From contig NZ_CP043489.1 in assembly GCF_008330945.1 (NCBI RefSeq), positions 4,971,501 to 5,035,500 of the forward strand: 64,000 nt of DNA. The letters are read 5' to 3'. Source of the stretch: Labrys sp. KNU-23. Its GTDB lineage: Bacteria > Pseudomonadota > Alphaproteobacteria > Rhizobiales > Labraceae. Numbering within the stretch: the first letter of the stretch is position 1; each line of letters opens with the position of its first letter. The notes under the pieces were generated by a model. That model did not search any database. It saw only the letters and a program-made list of their open reading frames with translations, and was not told the origin of the DNA. The position numbers and the translations under genes are program-made. Below are positions 42,094 through 50,601 of this stretch, piece after piece.

Positions 42094-43503
42094 TCAGATC
42101 CGCGAATAGAGGCTTTCGGCGTGCTCATGCTCGTTCAGCACCAGCTTGTGCTCGGCCGGGGGGTGAGCGCGCTGACCGCAGTCGAGGCGCGGGCAGATGC
42201 GGCAGCCCACGCCGATCGCCACGGCCTGGCCTGCATTGGAAACGTCCATGCCGTCGGAATAGACCATCTCGGCAGCGTGGGAGATATGGCAGCCCAGGCC
42301 GATCGACAGATGGCGCCGGGGTGCGTTGTGGCGATGGCCACCCTTTGTCAATGACTTTGCAATGCAGAAATAGCGCGTGCCTTCCGGCATCTGGCTGATC
42401 TGGATGTTGATCTGGCCCGGCAGCAGGAAGGCGGCGTAGACGTTCCAGCGCGGGCAGGCGCCGGAATGGCGCGGGATGTGAATGCCCGAGAGCGAGAAGC
42501 GCTTGGAGATGTTGCCGGCAATGTCGGTACGGATCAGGTGCAGCGGGATGCCGCTGGCGCCGGGGCGCTGCAGCGTGGTCATGCGGTGGCAGACCTGCTC
42601 GAAGCTGGTCTTGAAGCGCCGGGCGATCCTGTCGATGTCGTAGCGCGTCTCGCGGCAAGCGGCGAGGAAGGGCTGATAGGGCATGATCACCGCGCCGGCG
42701 AAATAGGCGGCCAGGGCATGGCGGGCCAGGGCCGGGGCATCGGCCGGCAAGGCGCTTTCGGTAATGAGGTGCTCGATCTCTCGCGAGGCGGCGAGCAGGC
42801 CGAGGCGGTGGGCAGCCGTGAAGGTGGCGCTTTCGGGCGAAAGCACGTCCGCGGTCTCGAAGGTTTCCTCGTCCCGGCCGAGGCGCCCGGCCAGGCCCTG
42901 GGGCAGGGGAGCCAGCCGCCATTGCACCCCGAATACGTTGGCGAGGTAGAGCTTGAGGCCAGGTTCGAAGGAATCGGAAAGATTGTCGATCTCGCCGCGA
43001 ATGCGCTCGGCCTGGGCCTCCAGTGCCGGGAAGTAGTTGGCGTTGGCCTGCAGGAAGTCGGAGACTGCATCAGTGGCGACATGATAGCCCGCTTCCTGGG
43101 CGGAGGTGGCGCCCTGATTGCCATTGCGCAGCGAGCGGAAGCGATCGAACAGGTGCACGATGGCGCGGCCGATCTGCGGGTTGGAGCTGGCGAGATCGCG
43201 CACATCCTGGTTGGTAACGTCGCTGTCGGCGAACAGATCGTCGCCAAACAGTTCCATCAGGTCGCCGGCCAGGCGCGAATCGTCGTTCTCGGCGAGTTCG
43301 GTGGCGTCGACACCGAAATAGCTGGCTGTCTTCAGCAGCAAGGGCACCGTCATGCGGCGGCGATTGTGCTCGATCAGGTTGAGATAACTCGCCGAAATGC
43401 CGAGCGAGCTGGCGAGCTGCGCCTGTGAAATCCGGCTCTGCCGGCGCAATCTCTGGATCTTGCCGCCGATGCGCGGATCGGCCTCTTGCATGGCGCCTGT
43501 CAT
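42094..43503 (-). CDS. ScfR/RamB-type XRE regulator (short-chain fatty acyl regulator family)
   Basis: A 469-aa regulator. An XRE HTH lies at about residues 13-65 (GGKIQRLRRQSRISQAQLASSLGISASYLNLIEHNRRRMTVPLLLKTASYF). An ImmA/IrrE-like region spans the middle (ARHALAAYFAGAVIMPYQPFLAACRETRYDIDRIARRFKTSFEQVCHRMTTLQRPG). The C-terminal ScfR domain ends with cysteines in CHISHAAEM and GCRICPRLDCGQRAHPP. Corynebacterium RamB with this layout controls glyoxylate-cycle genes; here isocitrate lyase lies divergently 550 bp away. ATG at 43503; a second ATG at 43492 is possible. A strong palindrome sits upstream. Confidence 0.88.
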   Translation of the reverse strand: MTGAMQEADPRIGGKIQRLRRQSRISQAQLASSLGISASYLNLIEHNRRRMTVPLLLKTASYFGVDATELAENDDSRLAGDLMELFGDDLFADSDVTNQDVRDLASSNPQIGRAIVHLFDRFRSLRNGNQGATSAQEAGYHVATDAVSDFLQANANYFPALEAQAERIRGEIDNLSDSFEPGLKLYLANVFGVQWRLAPLPQGLAGRLGRDEETFETADVLSPESATFTAAHRLGLLAASREIEHLITESALPADAPALARHALAAYFAGAVIMPYQPFLAACRETRYDIDRIARRFKTSFEQVCHRMTTLQRPGASGIPLHLIRTDIAGNISKRFSLSGIHIPRHSGACPRWNVYAAFLLPGQINIQISQMPEGTRYFCIAKSLTKGGHRHNAPRRHLSIGLGCHISHAAEMVYSDGMDVSNAGQAVAIGVGCRICPRLDCGQRAHPPAEHKLVLNEHEHAESLYSRI

Positions 43504-43526
43504 GGTCCGTTCCTGGCCTTGTCATG

Positions 43527-43560
43527 TTGTAAATTTTTACAAGATTTACAACATTACAAA
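43527..43560. promoter_or_regulatory. Palindromic operator candidate upstream of the ScfR-type regulator gene
   Basis: TTGTAAATTTTTACAA (43527-43542) is a perfect palindrome with 7-bp arms. A further TTTACAA (43545-43551) and ATTACAAA (43553-43560) follow. The AT-rich array is 24 bp upstream of the regulator start and sharply distinct from the GC-rich surroundings; autoregulation and control toward aceA is the natural reading. Confidence 0.6.
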
Positions 43561-43675
43561 ATTTTCTTTACAGCGATTTTCCGGTTGACGCCCCGGAAAT
43601 GCGATACGTCTTGCTTTATTGCGCCGCGGTGTCAATCATTGACTTAACACGAAACGCGACACGGAGGAACGTGTT

Positions 43676-43909
43676 ATGGACCAGATGCGCCAGAGCAACG
43701 ATCACGACGAATTCATCACCATCATCGGCGCCAGCATGGCCGAGATCAACGCCGAGTACCACGCTCAAGGGCTGGCGGACCGGGACTTCTCCATCGTGCA
43801 CAAGATCGGCCGGCATCGTTTCACCCGCGTTGGCGGCGGCGCCTCCGAACACATGTTCGACGGCCAGTCGATGATCGCCGCCACCTTCACCCGCAGCCGG
43901 CGCAACTGA
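43676..43909 (+). CDS. Small conserved-looking protein upstream of aceA (77 aa)
   Basis: A 77-aa soluble protein: MDQMRQSNDHDEFITIIGAS, then MAEINAEYHAQGLADRDFSIVHKIGRHRFTRVGGG and FDGQSMIAATFTRSRRN. The ATG at 43676 follows ACGGAGGAAC with ideal spacing, so it is very likely translated. No family recognised. It sits between the ScfR-type regulator and aceA, transcribed toward aceA with a 150-bp gap, and may be co-regulated with the glyoxylate shunt. Confidence 0.75.
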   Translation: MDQMRQSNDHDEFITIIGASMAEINAEYHAQGLADRDFSIVHKIGRHRFTRVGGGASEHMFDGQSMIAATFTRSRRN

Positions 43910-44059
43910 GCCGGGGGAACGCCGGCATCTCAGCCGCGACCTCGGAATGGTCGTGGCGACAGCCGGGCTTTCCTTGCCAGCAGGTGACGCAGCACCACGG
44001 CAATCAAGGATGCTGCCACCGTCAATGTCTTTACACGTCTACACGTTAGGAATTTTGTG

Positions 44060-45358
44060 ATGCTCGATACCCAGAAGAACCGCCCCGCCGAGACCTTCCC
44101 CGCCCCCGAATGGGCGCCGGATCGCTGGCGCAACGTCCGCCGCAACTACACGCCGCGTGACGTGGAGCGGCTCGCCGGGTCGCTGCCGATCCGTCAAACG
44201 CTGGCCGAGAATGGCGCCAAGCGCCTGTGGGAACTCCTGCACAAGCGTGACTATGTGCCGACGCTGGGCACCTTCACCGGCAACCAGGCGGTGCAGCAGG
44301 TCAAGGCCGGCCTGGAGGCGATCTATCTGTCCGGCTGGCAGGTGGCGGCGGATGCCAACACCTCGGGCAATATGTATCCCGATCAGAGCCTCTATCCGGT
44401 CGACAGCGTGCCCTCGGTGGTGCGCCGCATCAACAAGGCCCTGCAGCGTGCCGACCAGATCCAGACCATGGAGCGCGTCGACGGCAAGGGTGGCGAGCAA
44501 CTCGACTATTTCGTGCCCGTCATCGCCGATGCCGAGGCCGGCTTCGGCGGCCAGCTCAATGCCTATGAGTTGATGAAGGCGATGATCGAGGCCGGCGCCG
44601 CTGCGGTGCATTTCGAGGACCAGCTCGCTTCGGAGAAGAAGTGCGGCCATCTCGGCGGCAAGGTGCTGGTGCCGACGCGCACCTTCATCAAGACGCTGAA
44701 CGCGGCGCGCCTTGCGGCCGACGTGATGGGCGTGCCCACTTTGATCATGGCCCGCACCGACGCCGAGGCGGCCCGCCTGATCACCTCCGATGTCGACGAG
44801 GCCGACAAACCCTTCATCACCGGGGAGCGCACGCCGGAAGGCTTCTATGTGCTCAAGGGCGGCTTCGAGGCGGCGATCGCCCGCGGCATTGCCTATGCGC
44901 CCTATGCCGACCTGATCTGGTGCGAGACCTCGACGCCGAGCCTGCCCGACGCCAAGCGTTTCGCCGAAGCCGTGCGCAAGGTCCATCCGGACCAGATGCT
45001 GGCCTATAATTGCTCGCCCTCGTTCAACTGGGCCAAGCATATGGATCCGGCGGCGATGAAGGCGTTCCAGCGCGAGCTGGGTGCGATGGGCTACAAATAC
45101 CAGTTCATCACGCTGGCTGGCTTCCACAACACCAGCTACACGACCTTCGACCTCGCCCGCCGCTACAAGCAGGATGGCATGGCCGCCTATTCGCAGCTGC
45201 AGCAGGCCGAGTTCGCCGCCGAAGCCGACGGCTTCACCGCGACGCGCCACCAGCGCGAAGTCGGCACCAGCTATTTCGACGCCGTCGCCACCATTCTCGG
45301 CGAAGGCCAGAGCTCGACCACGGCGATGGAACATTCGACCGAGACGGCTCAGTTCTAA
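44060..45358 (+). CDS. aceA: Isocitrate lyase
   Basis: A 432-aa glyoxylate-shunt enzyme splitting isocitrate into succinate and glyoxylate. The catalytic loop is KKCGH (193-197) with C195 at the same number as in E. coli. Metal/substrate segments YPVDSVPSVVRRIN, IADAEAGFGG, VHFEDQL, TDAEAA and NCSPSFNW are intact. The ATG at 44060 follows AGGA by about 9 bp; the overlapping GTG at 44057 is a weaker choice. Needed for growth on acetate and fatty acids. Malate synthase is not in the window. Confidence 0.97.
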   Translation: MLDTQKNRPAETFPAPEWAPDRWRNVRRNYTPRDVERLAGSLPIRQTLAENGAKRLWELLHKRDYVPTLGTFTGNQAVQQVKAGLEAIYLSGWQVAADANTSGNMYPDQSLYPVDSVPSVVRRINKALQRADQIQTMERVDGKGGEQLDYFVPVIADAEAGFGGQLNAYELMKAMIEAGAAAVHFEDQLASEKKCGHLGGKVLVPTRTFIKTLNAARLAADVMGVPTLIMARTDAEAARLITSDVDEADKPFITGERTPEGFYVLKGGFEAAIARGIAYAPYADLIWCETSTPSLPDAKRFAEAVRKVHPDQMLAYNCSPSFNWAKHMDPAAMKAFQRELGAMGYKYQFITLAGFHNTSYTTFDLARRYKQDGMAAYSQLQQAEFAAEADGFTATRHQREVGTSYFDAVATILGEGQSSTTAMEHSTETAQF

Positions 45359-45386
45359 GGCGATAGTCACGTCCTGAAGCCATGGA

Positions 45387-45415
45387 GGCCCTTCCCGCGG
45401 CAAGTGGGGAGGGCC
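45387..45415 (+). terminator. Hairpin after aceA
   Basis: GGCCCTTCCC (45387-45396) pairs with GGGGAGGGCC (45406-45415), one G-T pair, 9-nt loop, 28 bp after the aceA stop. There is no T-run, so termination may be factor-assisted. Confidence 0.5.
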
Positions 45416-45424
45416 GTCGCGTTT

Positions 45425-45507
45425 CCGGCTGCGCGGACATCTTGCCTGCTCTTGGAAACGCGACTCACTCTGGAAGGAAAGAACGGGCAGGATGCCCGTG
45501 CATCCGG
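45425..45507. repeat. Dispersed intergenic inverted repeat, copy E (partly decayed)
   Basis: The left arm CCGGCTGCGCGGACATCTTG pairs with the right arm CAGGATGCCCGTGCATCCGG with a handful of mismatches. The core contains CTTGGAAACG as in copy C, and the right arm begins with the shared GGGCAGGATG. It lies between convergent aceA and dctD. Confidence 0.6.
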
Positions 45508-45510
45508 AGA

Positions 45511-46884
45511 TTATGGTTCTCCCGCTTCGAAGCTTGCGCGGTTGATGCCGTATTTCGTCAGCTTGTCGTAGAAGGTCTTGCGCGGGATGCCGAGGGCCTC
45601 GAGGCTGGCCCGGACATCCCCTTTGTGCTGGGTGAGAACCTCGCGGATGAGGTCGGCCTCGTAGCGCTCCAGACGTTCGGGCAGGGAAGCCCCTTGGGCC
45701 CCAGCGGAGGCAGAAGGGGCTCTCCCCGTCGCGGCGAGGTCGATCTCCGCCAGGCCGAGAGCTACACGTTCGGCGAAATGCACGATCTCGCGCACATTGC
45801 CCGGCCAGTCGTGACTGGCGAGGTGATGGCGTACGGCCGGCGTCAACATCGGCACCTCGCGCTGGAAACGCCGGCAGGCCCGGTCGAGATAGACGGCGAA
45901 CAGCAAGGGCACGTCCTCGCGCCGCTCGCGCAGCGGCGGAATGCGCAGCGTCACCACGTTGAGGCGGTGGAACAGGTCTTCGCGGAAGCTCGCTTTGTGC
46001 GCGGGGGAGCCGAGGTCGCTCTTGGCGGCGGCGAGCACGCGCAGATCCACCTGCCGGGCCGTGTTGGAGCCGAGCGGCGTGATCTCGCGCTGTTCGAGCA
46101 CGCGCAGCAAGCGGGCCTGGGCGCTGAGCGGCATGCTCTCGATCTCGTCCAGGAACAGCGTGCCGCCGCTGGAATGCTCGATCAGGCCAACCCTTTTCTT
46201 CAATGCGCCGGTGAAGGCGCCGCTTTCATGCCCGAACAGCTCGCTTTCCAGTACCGTCTCGGGCAATGCGCCGCAATTGAGGGCGACGAAACGCCCGCTG
46301 CGCCGGCGGCCGAGATGGTGCAACTGGTCGGCCACCAGTTCCTTGCCGGTGCCGGTTTCGCCCACGATCATCACGTCGACATCGGCATCGGCCACCGCCT
46401 TCAGCGTTTCGCGCAGGCGCTCCATCGCGGGAGCATCGCCGAGCAGCGGCGAGGGGGCATGGGCCTCTTCCGCCGCCTGGCGCAGGCGCCGGTTTTCCAT
46501 CACCAGCGCCCGCTTTTCGGTGGCGCGCCTCACGCTCTGGATCAACCTGTCGGAGGCGAAGGGCTTGGGCAGGAAATCATAGGCCCCTTCGCGCATCGCC
46601 TCGACGGCGGTGGCGATGTCGCCATGGCCGGTGATCATGATCACCGGCAGGTCTGGATCGCGGGCGCGCAGCGTGCGGAACAGTTCCATGCCGTCGATGC
46701 GCGGCATGCGCAGATCGGTGATCACCACGCCTGGAAAGCGCTCGTCGATAGCCTTGAGGGCTTCGACGGCGGATTCGAACAGGAAGGGCTCGAAGCCGGC
46801 AAGCCGCAGAGTCTGCGCGTTGGCCTCGCGCAGGACGGCATCGTCATCGACGAAAGCGACAGGCAAGGAGGGGGTGGCAGTCAT
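45511..46884 (-). CDS. dctD: C4-dicarboxylate response regulator (sigma-54 activator)
   Basis: A 457-aa NtrC-family activator. The receiver domain (1-120) has acidic pocket VDDDA and phospho-acceptor D57. The AAA+ domain has Walker A GETGTGKE (175-182) and the sigma-54 contact loop GAFTGA (222-227), as well as GTLFLDEIESMPLSAQARLLRVL. The C-terminal Fis-type HTH is GDVRASLEALGIPRKTFYDKLTKYGI. Pairing with the adjacent DctB-like kinase and divergent dctA identifies it. The ATG at 46884 gives MTATPSLPVAFVDDD; a longer frame to 46953 is not needed. Confidence 0.94.
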   Translation of the reverse strand: MTATPSLPVAFVDDDAVLREANAQTLRLAGFEPFLFESAVEALKAIDERFPGVVITDLRMPRIDGMELFRTLRARDPDLPVIMITGHGDIATAVEAMREGAYDFLPKPFASDRLIQSVRRATEKRALVMENRRLRQAAEEAHAPSPLLGDAPAMERLRETLKAVADADVDVMIVGETGTGKELVADQLHHLGRRRSGRFVALNCGALPETVLESELFGHESGAFTGALKKRVGLIEHSSGGTLFLDEIESMPLSAQARLLRVLEQREITPLGSNTARQVDLRVLAAAKSDLGSPAHKASFREDLFHRLNVVTLRIPPLRERREDVPLLFAVYLDRACRRFQREVPMLTPAVRHHLASHDWPGNVREIVHFAERVALGLAEIDLAATGRAPSASAGAQGASLPERLERYEADLIREVLTQHKGDVRASLEALGIPRKTFYDKLTKYGINRASFEAGEP

Positions 46885-46969
46885 AATGCGCGCCTCGCGG
46901 GGAAAAGGCTCGCAATGATGGGAGGCGAAGACCGAATGAAGTGGAATACCCAAGCGTTGCCCATGCCGT

Positions 46970-48826
46970 TCATCCTTCTTTCCCGGCTTGCTTCAGCGTC
47001 ACCAGGAAGCGGCAGCCCTGGCCCGGCTGGCTCTCGACCTCGAGGCGGCCGCCGAATTCCTCAACGATATCCTTGGAAATCACCAGGCCGAGGCCGAGCC
47101 CGCCGGGCTTGGTGGTGGTGAAGGGGGTGAAGAGGGCCGCGGCCACCTCCGGTGCGAGGCCGGGGCCGTTGTCGGCGACTGAAAGCCGGACCAGCTCTCC
47201 TTGGTGGGCGATGCCGATATGAATGGTCTGGTCGGGCTGTCCTTCCAGCGCTTCCAAGGCATTTTGCAGCAGATTGACCAGCACCTGCTCGAGCCGCACG
47301 CGGTTGGCAGTCACCCGCAGGTCGCCCATGACGGGATCGACATCGATCTCGGCATCCTGGCGCCGGGCCCGGATGCCGACCAGCAGCAATGCGCCGTCGA
47401 GCACGTCGCGCAGGGCGACAGGACCGACATCGCCGCTGGCCTTACGAGCGAAACGGCGCAATTGCGCGATGATGTCGGCGATCTTCTCGGTCAGCCCGGC
47501 AATGGTTGCAAGGTTCTGGCGCGCCGGCACCGGCTCGCTGCGGTCGAGGAAGATAGCGGCATTGTCGGCGAAGCTGCGGATTGCAGCGACCGGCTGGTTC
47601 ACCTCATGAGCCAGGCCCGCCGTGATCTGGCCAAGCAAAGCGAGGCGGTTGGCCTGTGTAAGCTCGTCTCGTGCGATCTGCAGCTTGGCCTCGACCTTGC
47701 GGCGCTCGTCGATCTCGGCGGAGAGGAGGGCGTTGCTCTGGCTCAGGTCGACCGTGCGCGCCTCGACGCGGTGTTCGAGCTCGATCTGGGCCTCAGTGAG
47801 TTCGGCTGTGCGAGCGATGGCCCGTTGGCGCCGGTGCAGGAGAATGCCGAGCAGAACCAGTGTGGCACCGACCACGGCAAAGGTGATGGAGCGCAAGGTT
47901 GCGGCACCCGCGGCAAGGGCTCGTGCGGCCGGTTCGAGCAGGTGCAACTGCCAATTCGTCGAAGGGACCTCGCTTGCGCTGGCAAGGTGCAGCCCGCTGC
48001 CGCGCAGGGAGACGAAATCCGCGCCGGGCGTCACTGCCAGGCTGCGCCGGATCGGCAGGACGGCCAGCGGCGAGTCGCCGAATTGCAGCGAAGTGCGAAT
48101 CTTCGCTGCTTCCTCGGCGGTGATCGGGGCCTGCGCCATGAAACGCCATTCCGGTCGGCTGGTCAGCAGCACGATACCGCGAGGGTCGGTGACGTAGACG
48201 ATGGCGCCCGAGCGATGCCAGTCCTCCTCGACCGAGAAGAACTCCACCTTGACCACGATCACGCCCTGCATGCCGCCCGGCCCCGCGATGCGGCGGGCAA
48301 TGTAGAGTCCCGGTCGCTGGCTGACCGTGCCGAGGGCGAAATGCTCGGTGTCCCCCTTGGCCACGGCTTCGGTGAAATAGGGGCGGAAGGCGTAATTGGT
48401 GCCGACGAAGCTGATCTCCTCCTTCCAGTTGGAAGAGGCGATTGCCAGGCCCGTGCGGTCGATCAGATAGATCACGGCCGAGCGCGCGCCGGCATTCAGG
48501 CTTTCGAGCTTGGCGTTCATGGCGCCGATATGGGCCGTATCCGGTGTGCTCAAGGTAGTAAGCACATCGGGATCGCGCGACAGCACCAGGGAAAGCGTGC
48601 GCTGCTTTTCCAGCTCGCTGCGCAGCACGGCGATATCCAGCGTGGCGCTGCCGGCGGCCTGGGCCCTGAGAGCCTCGGCGGCCTGGCGCGTGCCGTAATT
48701 GCCGGCGAGCCAGACGGCAAGCGCCAGGCTCGCCAGGCTGAGGCCGGCGAAAATCAGCCATTCGATCCGCCGCCTTTGCCGCCGTTGGGCCGCTCCGCTC
48801 ATGGGTCTCCCGCTGCCATCGTTCAT
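46970..48826 (-). CDS. dctB: C4-dicarboxylate sensor histidine kinase
   Basis: A 618-aa membrane kinase sensing succinate, fumarate and malate. One membrane helix (IEWLIFAGLSLASLALAVWLAGN) precedes a large periplasmic double-PAS-type sensor (about 50-310), then a second helix (ITFAVVGATLVLLGILLH) and a coiled coil. The H-box is AGLAHEVNQPVAAIRSFADNA with H407. The ATPase part has NRVRLEQVLVNLLQNALEA, DNGPGL and GGLGLGLVISKDIVEEFGG. The gene is 85 bp upstream of dctD on the same strand and divergent from dctA. Start at 48826; ATG 48802 is an alternative. Confidence 0.94.
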   Translation of the reverse strand: MNDGSGRPMSGAAQRRQRRRIEWLIFAGLSLASLALAVWLAGNYGTRQAAEALRAQAAGSATLDIAVLRSELEKQRTLSLVLSRDPDVLTTLSTPDTAHIGAMNAKLESLNAGARSAVIYLIDRTGLAIASSNWKEEISFVGTNYAFRPYFTEAVAKGDTEHFALGTVSQRPGLYIARRIAGPGGMQGVIVVKVEFFSVEEDWHRSGAIVYVTDPRGIVLLTSRPEWRFMAQAPITAEEAAKIRTSLQFGDSPLAVLPIRRSLAVTPGADFVSLRGSGLHLASASEVPSTNWQLHLLEPAARALAAGAATLRSITFAVVGATLVLLGILLHRRQRAIARTAELTEAQIELEHRVEARTVDLSQSNALLSAEIDERRKVEAKLQIARDELTQANRLALLGQITAGLAHEVNQPVAAIRSFADNAAIFLDRSEPVPARQNLATIAGLTEKIADIIAQLRRFARKASGDVGPVALRDVLDGALLLVGIRARRQDAEIDVDPVMGDLRVTANRVRLEQVLVNLLQNALEALEGQPDQTIHIGIAHQGELVRLSVADNGPGLAPEVAAALFTPFTTTKPGGLGLGLVISKDIVEEFGGRLEVESQPGQGCRFLVTLKQAGKEG

Positions 48827-48835
48827 GACCGAGCA

Positions 48836-48886
48836 TGTGCGGAAATCCGCACAGGAGCAAGGCCGATGTGCGGGACTTCGCTCACA
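48836..48886. promoter_or_regulatory. Tandem DctD upstream activating sites
   Basis: TGTGCGGAAATCCGCACA (48836-48853) is a perfect 18-bp palindrome. A second imperfect site, TGTGCGGGACTTCGCTCACA, lies at 48867-48886. They lie about 60-110 bp upstream of the sigma-54 promoter of dctA, the usual position for DctD dimers that activate by looping. TGTGCG...CGCACA matches what I recall of the rhizobial DctD sites. Confidence 0.85.
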
Positions 48887-48947
48887 GTGCCCCGGCGCTG
48901 GTGCTGGTGAGGAATATTAAATCAAACAATATCAATAGCATAAGGTC

Positions 48948-48964
48948 TTGGCACGGGACTTGCT
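48948..48964 (+). promoter_or_regulatory. Sigma-54 promoter of dctA
   Basis: TTGGCACGGGACTTGCT contains the -24 element TGGCAC and the -12 element TTGC with the required 5-bp spacing between them, an excellent match to the sigma-54 consensus. It lies about 84 bp before the dctA start and downstream of the two DctD sites. Confidence 0.92.
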
Positions 48965-49047
48965 GTTCATGGGGCAGCCGCTAGCAGAATGCGGCGTCGA
49001 GGAAACCTTTGGGCCAGGCCGCCTGCCGAGGCCCCACGGAGGAACAG

Positions 49048-50370
49048 ATGATCTCCCTCAGCGAGATGCCCAAGGCGGAAGCTCCGCGCAAGCGCCCTTT
49101 CTATGCCAACCTCTACTTCCAGGTCCTTGTCGCGATCGCGCTGGGTATCCTGCTCGGTCATTTCTACCCCGATCTCGGCAAGTCCCTGAAGCCGCTGGGT
49201 GACGCCTTCATCAAGCTGGTGAAGATGGTGATCACCCCGGTGATCGCTCTCACCGTGATCACCGGCATTGCCGGCATGAGCGATCTCAAGAAACTCGGCC
49301 GCGTCGTCGGCAAGGCCTTCATCTATTTTCTGACCTTCTCCACACTGGCCCTGATCATTGGCCTGCTGGTCGGCAATATCGTGCAACCGGGTGCGGGCCT
49401 GAACATCAATCCGGCCACGCTGGATCCCAAGGCAGTGGCGGATTATGCCGCCAAGGCGCATGACCAGACCATCACCGGCTTCCTGATGAACATCATTCCC
49501 AACAACCCGATCAGCGCGCTGGCGGGTGGGGACGTGTTGCAGGTGCTGTTCTTCTCGGTGGTGTTCGGTATCGCGCTGGCCCAGATCGGCAGTGCAGCCG
49601 AGCCGCTGATGATCGTGCTGAACTCGATCTCGCGCGGCATGTTCCGGCTGGTCGCCATCCTGATGAAGGCCGCCCCCATCGGCGCCTTCGGCGCCATGGC
49701 CTTCACCATCGGCGCTTATGGCATCGGTTCGGTCGCTAATCTCCTGATGCTGATCGGCACCTTCTACCTGACCTCGCTGCTTTTCGTGCTGGTCGTGCTT
49801 GGGGCAGTCGCCTGGTATAATGGCTTCTCGATCCTCGCCTTGATCCGCTACATCAAGGAAGAACTGCTGCTGGTGCTCGGCACTTCTTCTTCCGAGGCGG
49901 CGCTTCCCAGCCTGATGGACAAGATGGAGCGGGCCGGCTGCCGCAAGTCGGTGGTGGGCATCGTCATTCCGACCGGCTATTCCTTCAACCTCGACGGCAC
50001 CAACATCTACATGACCCTGGCGGCGCTGTTCATCGCGCAGGCTACCGGCATCCAGCTGAGCTGGGGCGATCAGATCCTGCTGCTCCTCGTCGCCATGCTG
50101 AGCTCGAAGGGGGCGGCTGGCATCACCGGCGCCGGCTTCATCACCCTGGCGGCGACGCTGGCCGTGGTGCCCGCCGTTCCGGTTGCCGGTATGGCGCTCA
50201 TTCTCGGCATCGATCGCTTCATGTCCGAATGCCGCGCGCTCACCAATCTGGTCGGCAATGCCGTCGCCACCATCGTGGTGGCTCGCTGGGAGGGCGAGCT
50301 CGACAAGGCCCAGCTCGCCGCTGCGCTGAGCGGCGACGACGTTCCGCAAACGGTTGCCGCCGCGGCCTGA
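49048..50370 (+). CDS. dctA: C4-dicarboxylate:cation symporter
   Basis: A 440-aa DAACS-family transporter taking up succinate, fumarate and malate. It has about eight membrane helices plus re-entrant loops. The serine-rich loop GTSSSEAALPSLMDKME, the motif PTGYSFNLDGTNIYMTLAALFIAQATGI and SSKGAAGITGAGFITLAATL are DctA hallmarks. The ATG at 49048 follows CGGAGGAACAG. It is expressed from a sigma-54 promoter with upstream DctD sites and divergent from dctBD; a strong hairpin follows the gene. Confidence 0.97.
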   Translation: MISLSEMPKAEAPRKRPFYANLYFQVLVAIALGILLGHFYPDLGKSLKPLGDAFIKLVKMVITPVIALTVITGIAGMSDLKKLGRVVGKAFIYFLTFSTLALIIGLLVGNIVQPGAGLNINPATLDPKAVADYAAKAHDQTITGFLMNIIPNNPISALAGGDVLQVLFFSVVFGIALAQIGSAAEPLMIVLNSISRGMFRLVAILMKAAPIGAFGAMAFTIGAYGIGSVANLLMLIGTFYLTSLLFVLVVLGAVAWYNGFSILALIRYIKEELLLVLGTSSSEAALPSLMDKMERAGCRKSVVGIVIPTGYSFNLDGTNIYMTLAALFIAQATGIQLSWGDQILLLLVAMLSSKGAAGITGAGFITLAATLAVVPAVPVAGMALILGIDRFMSECRALTNLVGNAVATIVVARWEGELDKAQLAAALSGDDVPQTVAAAA

Positions 50371-50392
50371 GACCCGATCGACAGACGAGATG

Positions 50393-50425
50393 GAAGAGGG
50401 GCGGGCCGATGGTCCGCCCCTCTTC
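50393..50425 (+). terminator. Terminator-like hairpin of dctA
   Basis: GAAGAGGGGCGG (50393-50404) and CCGCCCCTCTTC (50414-50425) form a perfect 12-bp stem with a 9-nt loop, 22 bp after the stop codon. Only a short GATTC follows, so the T-tract is weak. Confidence 0.65.
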
Positions 50426-50438
50426 GATTCATGCTTCG

Positions 50439-50570
50439 GCGCTTGGAGTTTCCGGAAGAGGCATGTCAGGAGTGTCAGCCTCACAGCTCCATCAAATGAT
50501 GGAGCGGGGCTGACATCCCTCCGGTTGCGCACGCTTTGTTTTCAAGATGTCAGCCGGAGGCTGACACTCC
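50439..50570. repeat. Dispersed intergenic inverted repeat, copy D
   Basis: The outer arms are GGAGTGTCAGCCTC (50469-50482) and GAGGCTGACACTCC (50557-50570). An inner hairpin AGCTCCATCA/TGATGGAGC and a GCTGACAT/ATGTCAGC pair lie between them. Layout and most bases match copy B at 24.2 kb, including the left flank GCGCTTGGAGTT. It lies between convergent dctA and the Ntn-hydrolase gene. Confidence 0.85.
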
Positions 50571-50601
50571 GATCTCGTTCGCGGGAAACAGCATTGGCGC
50601 T

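Noticed and set aside
45382..47121. 579-codon plus-strand frame across dctD
   Set aside because: Shadow frame; dctD has complete receiver, AAA+ and HTH domains on the minus strand.
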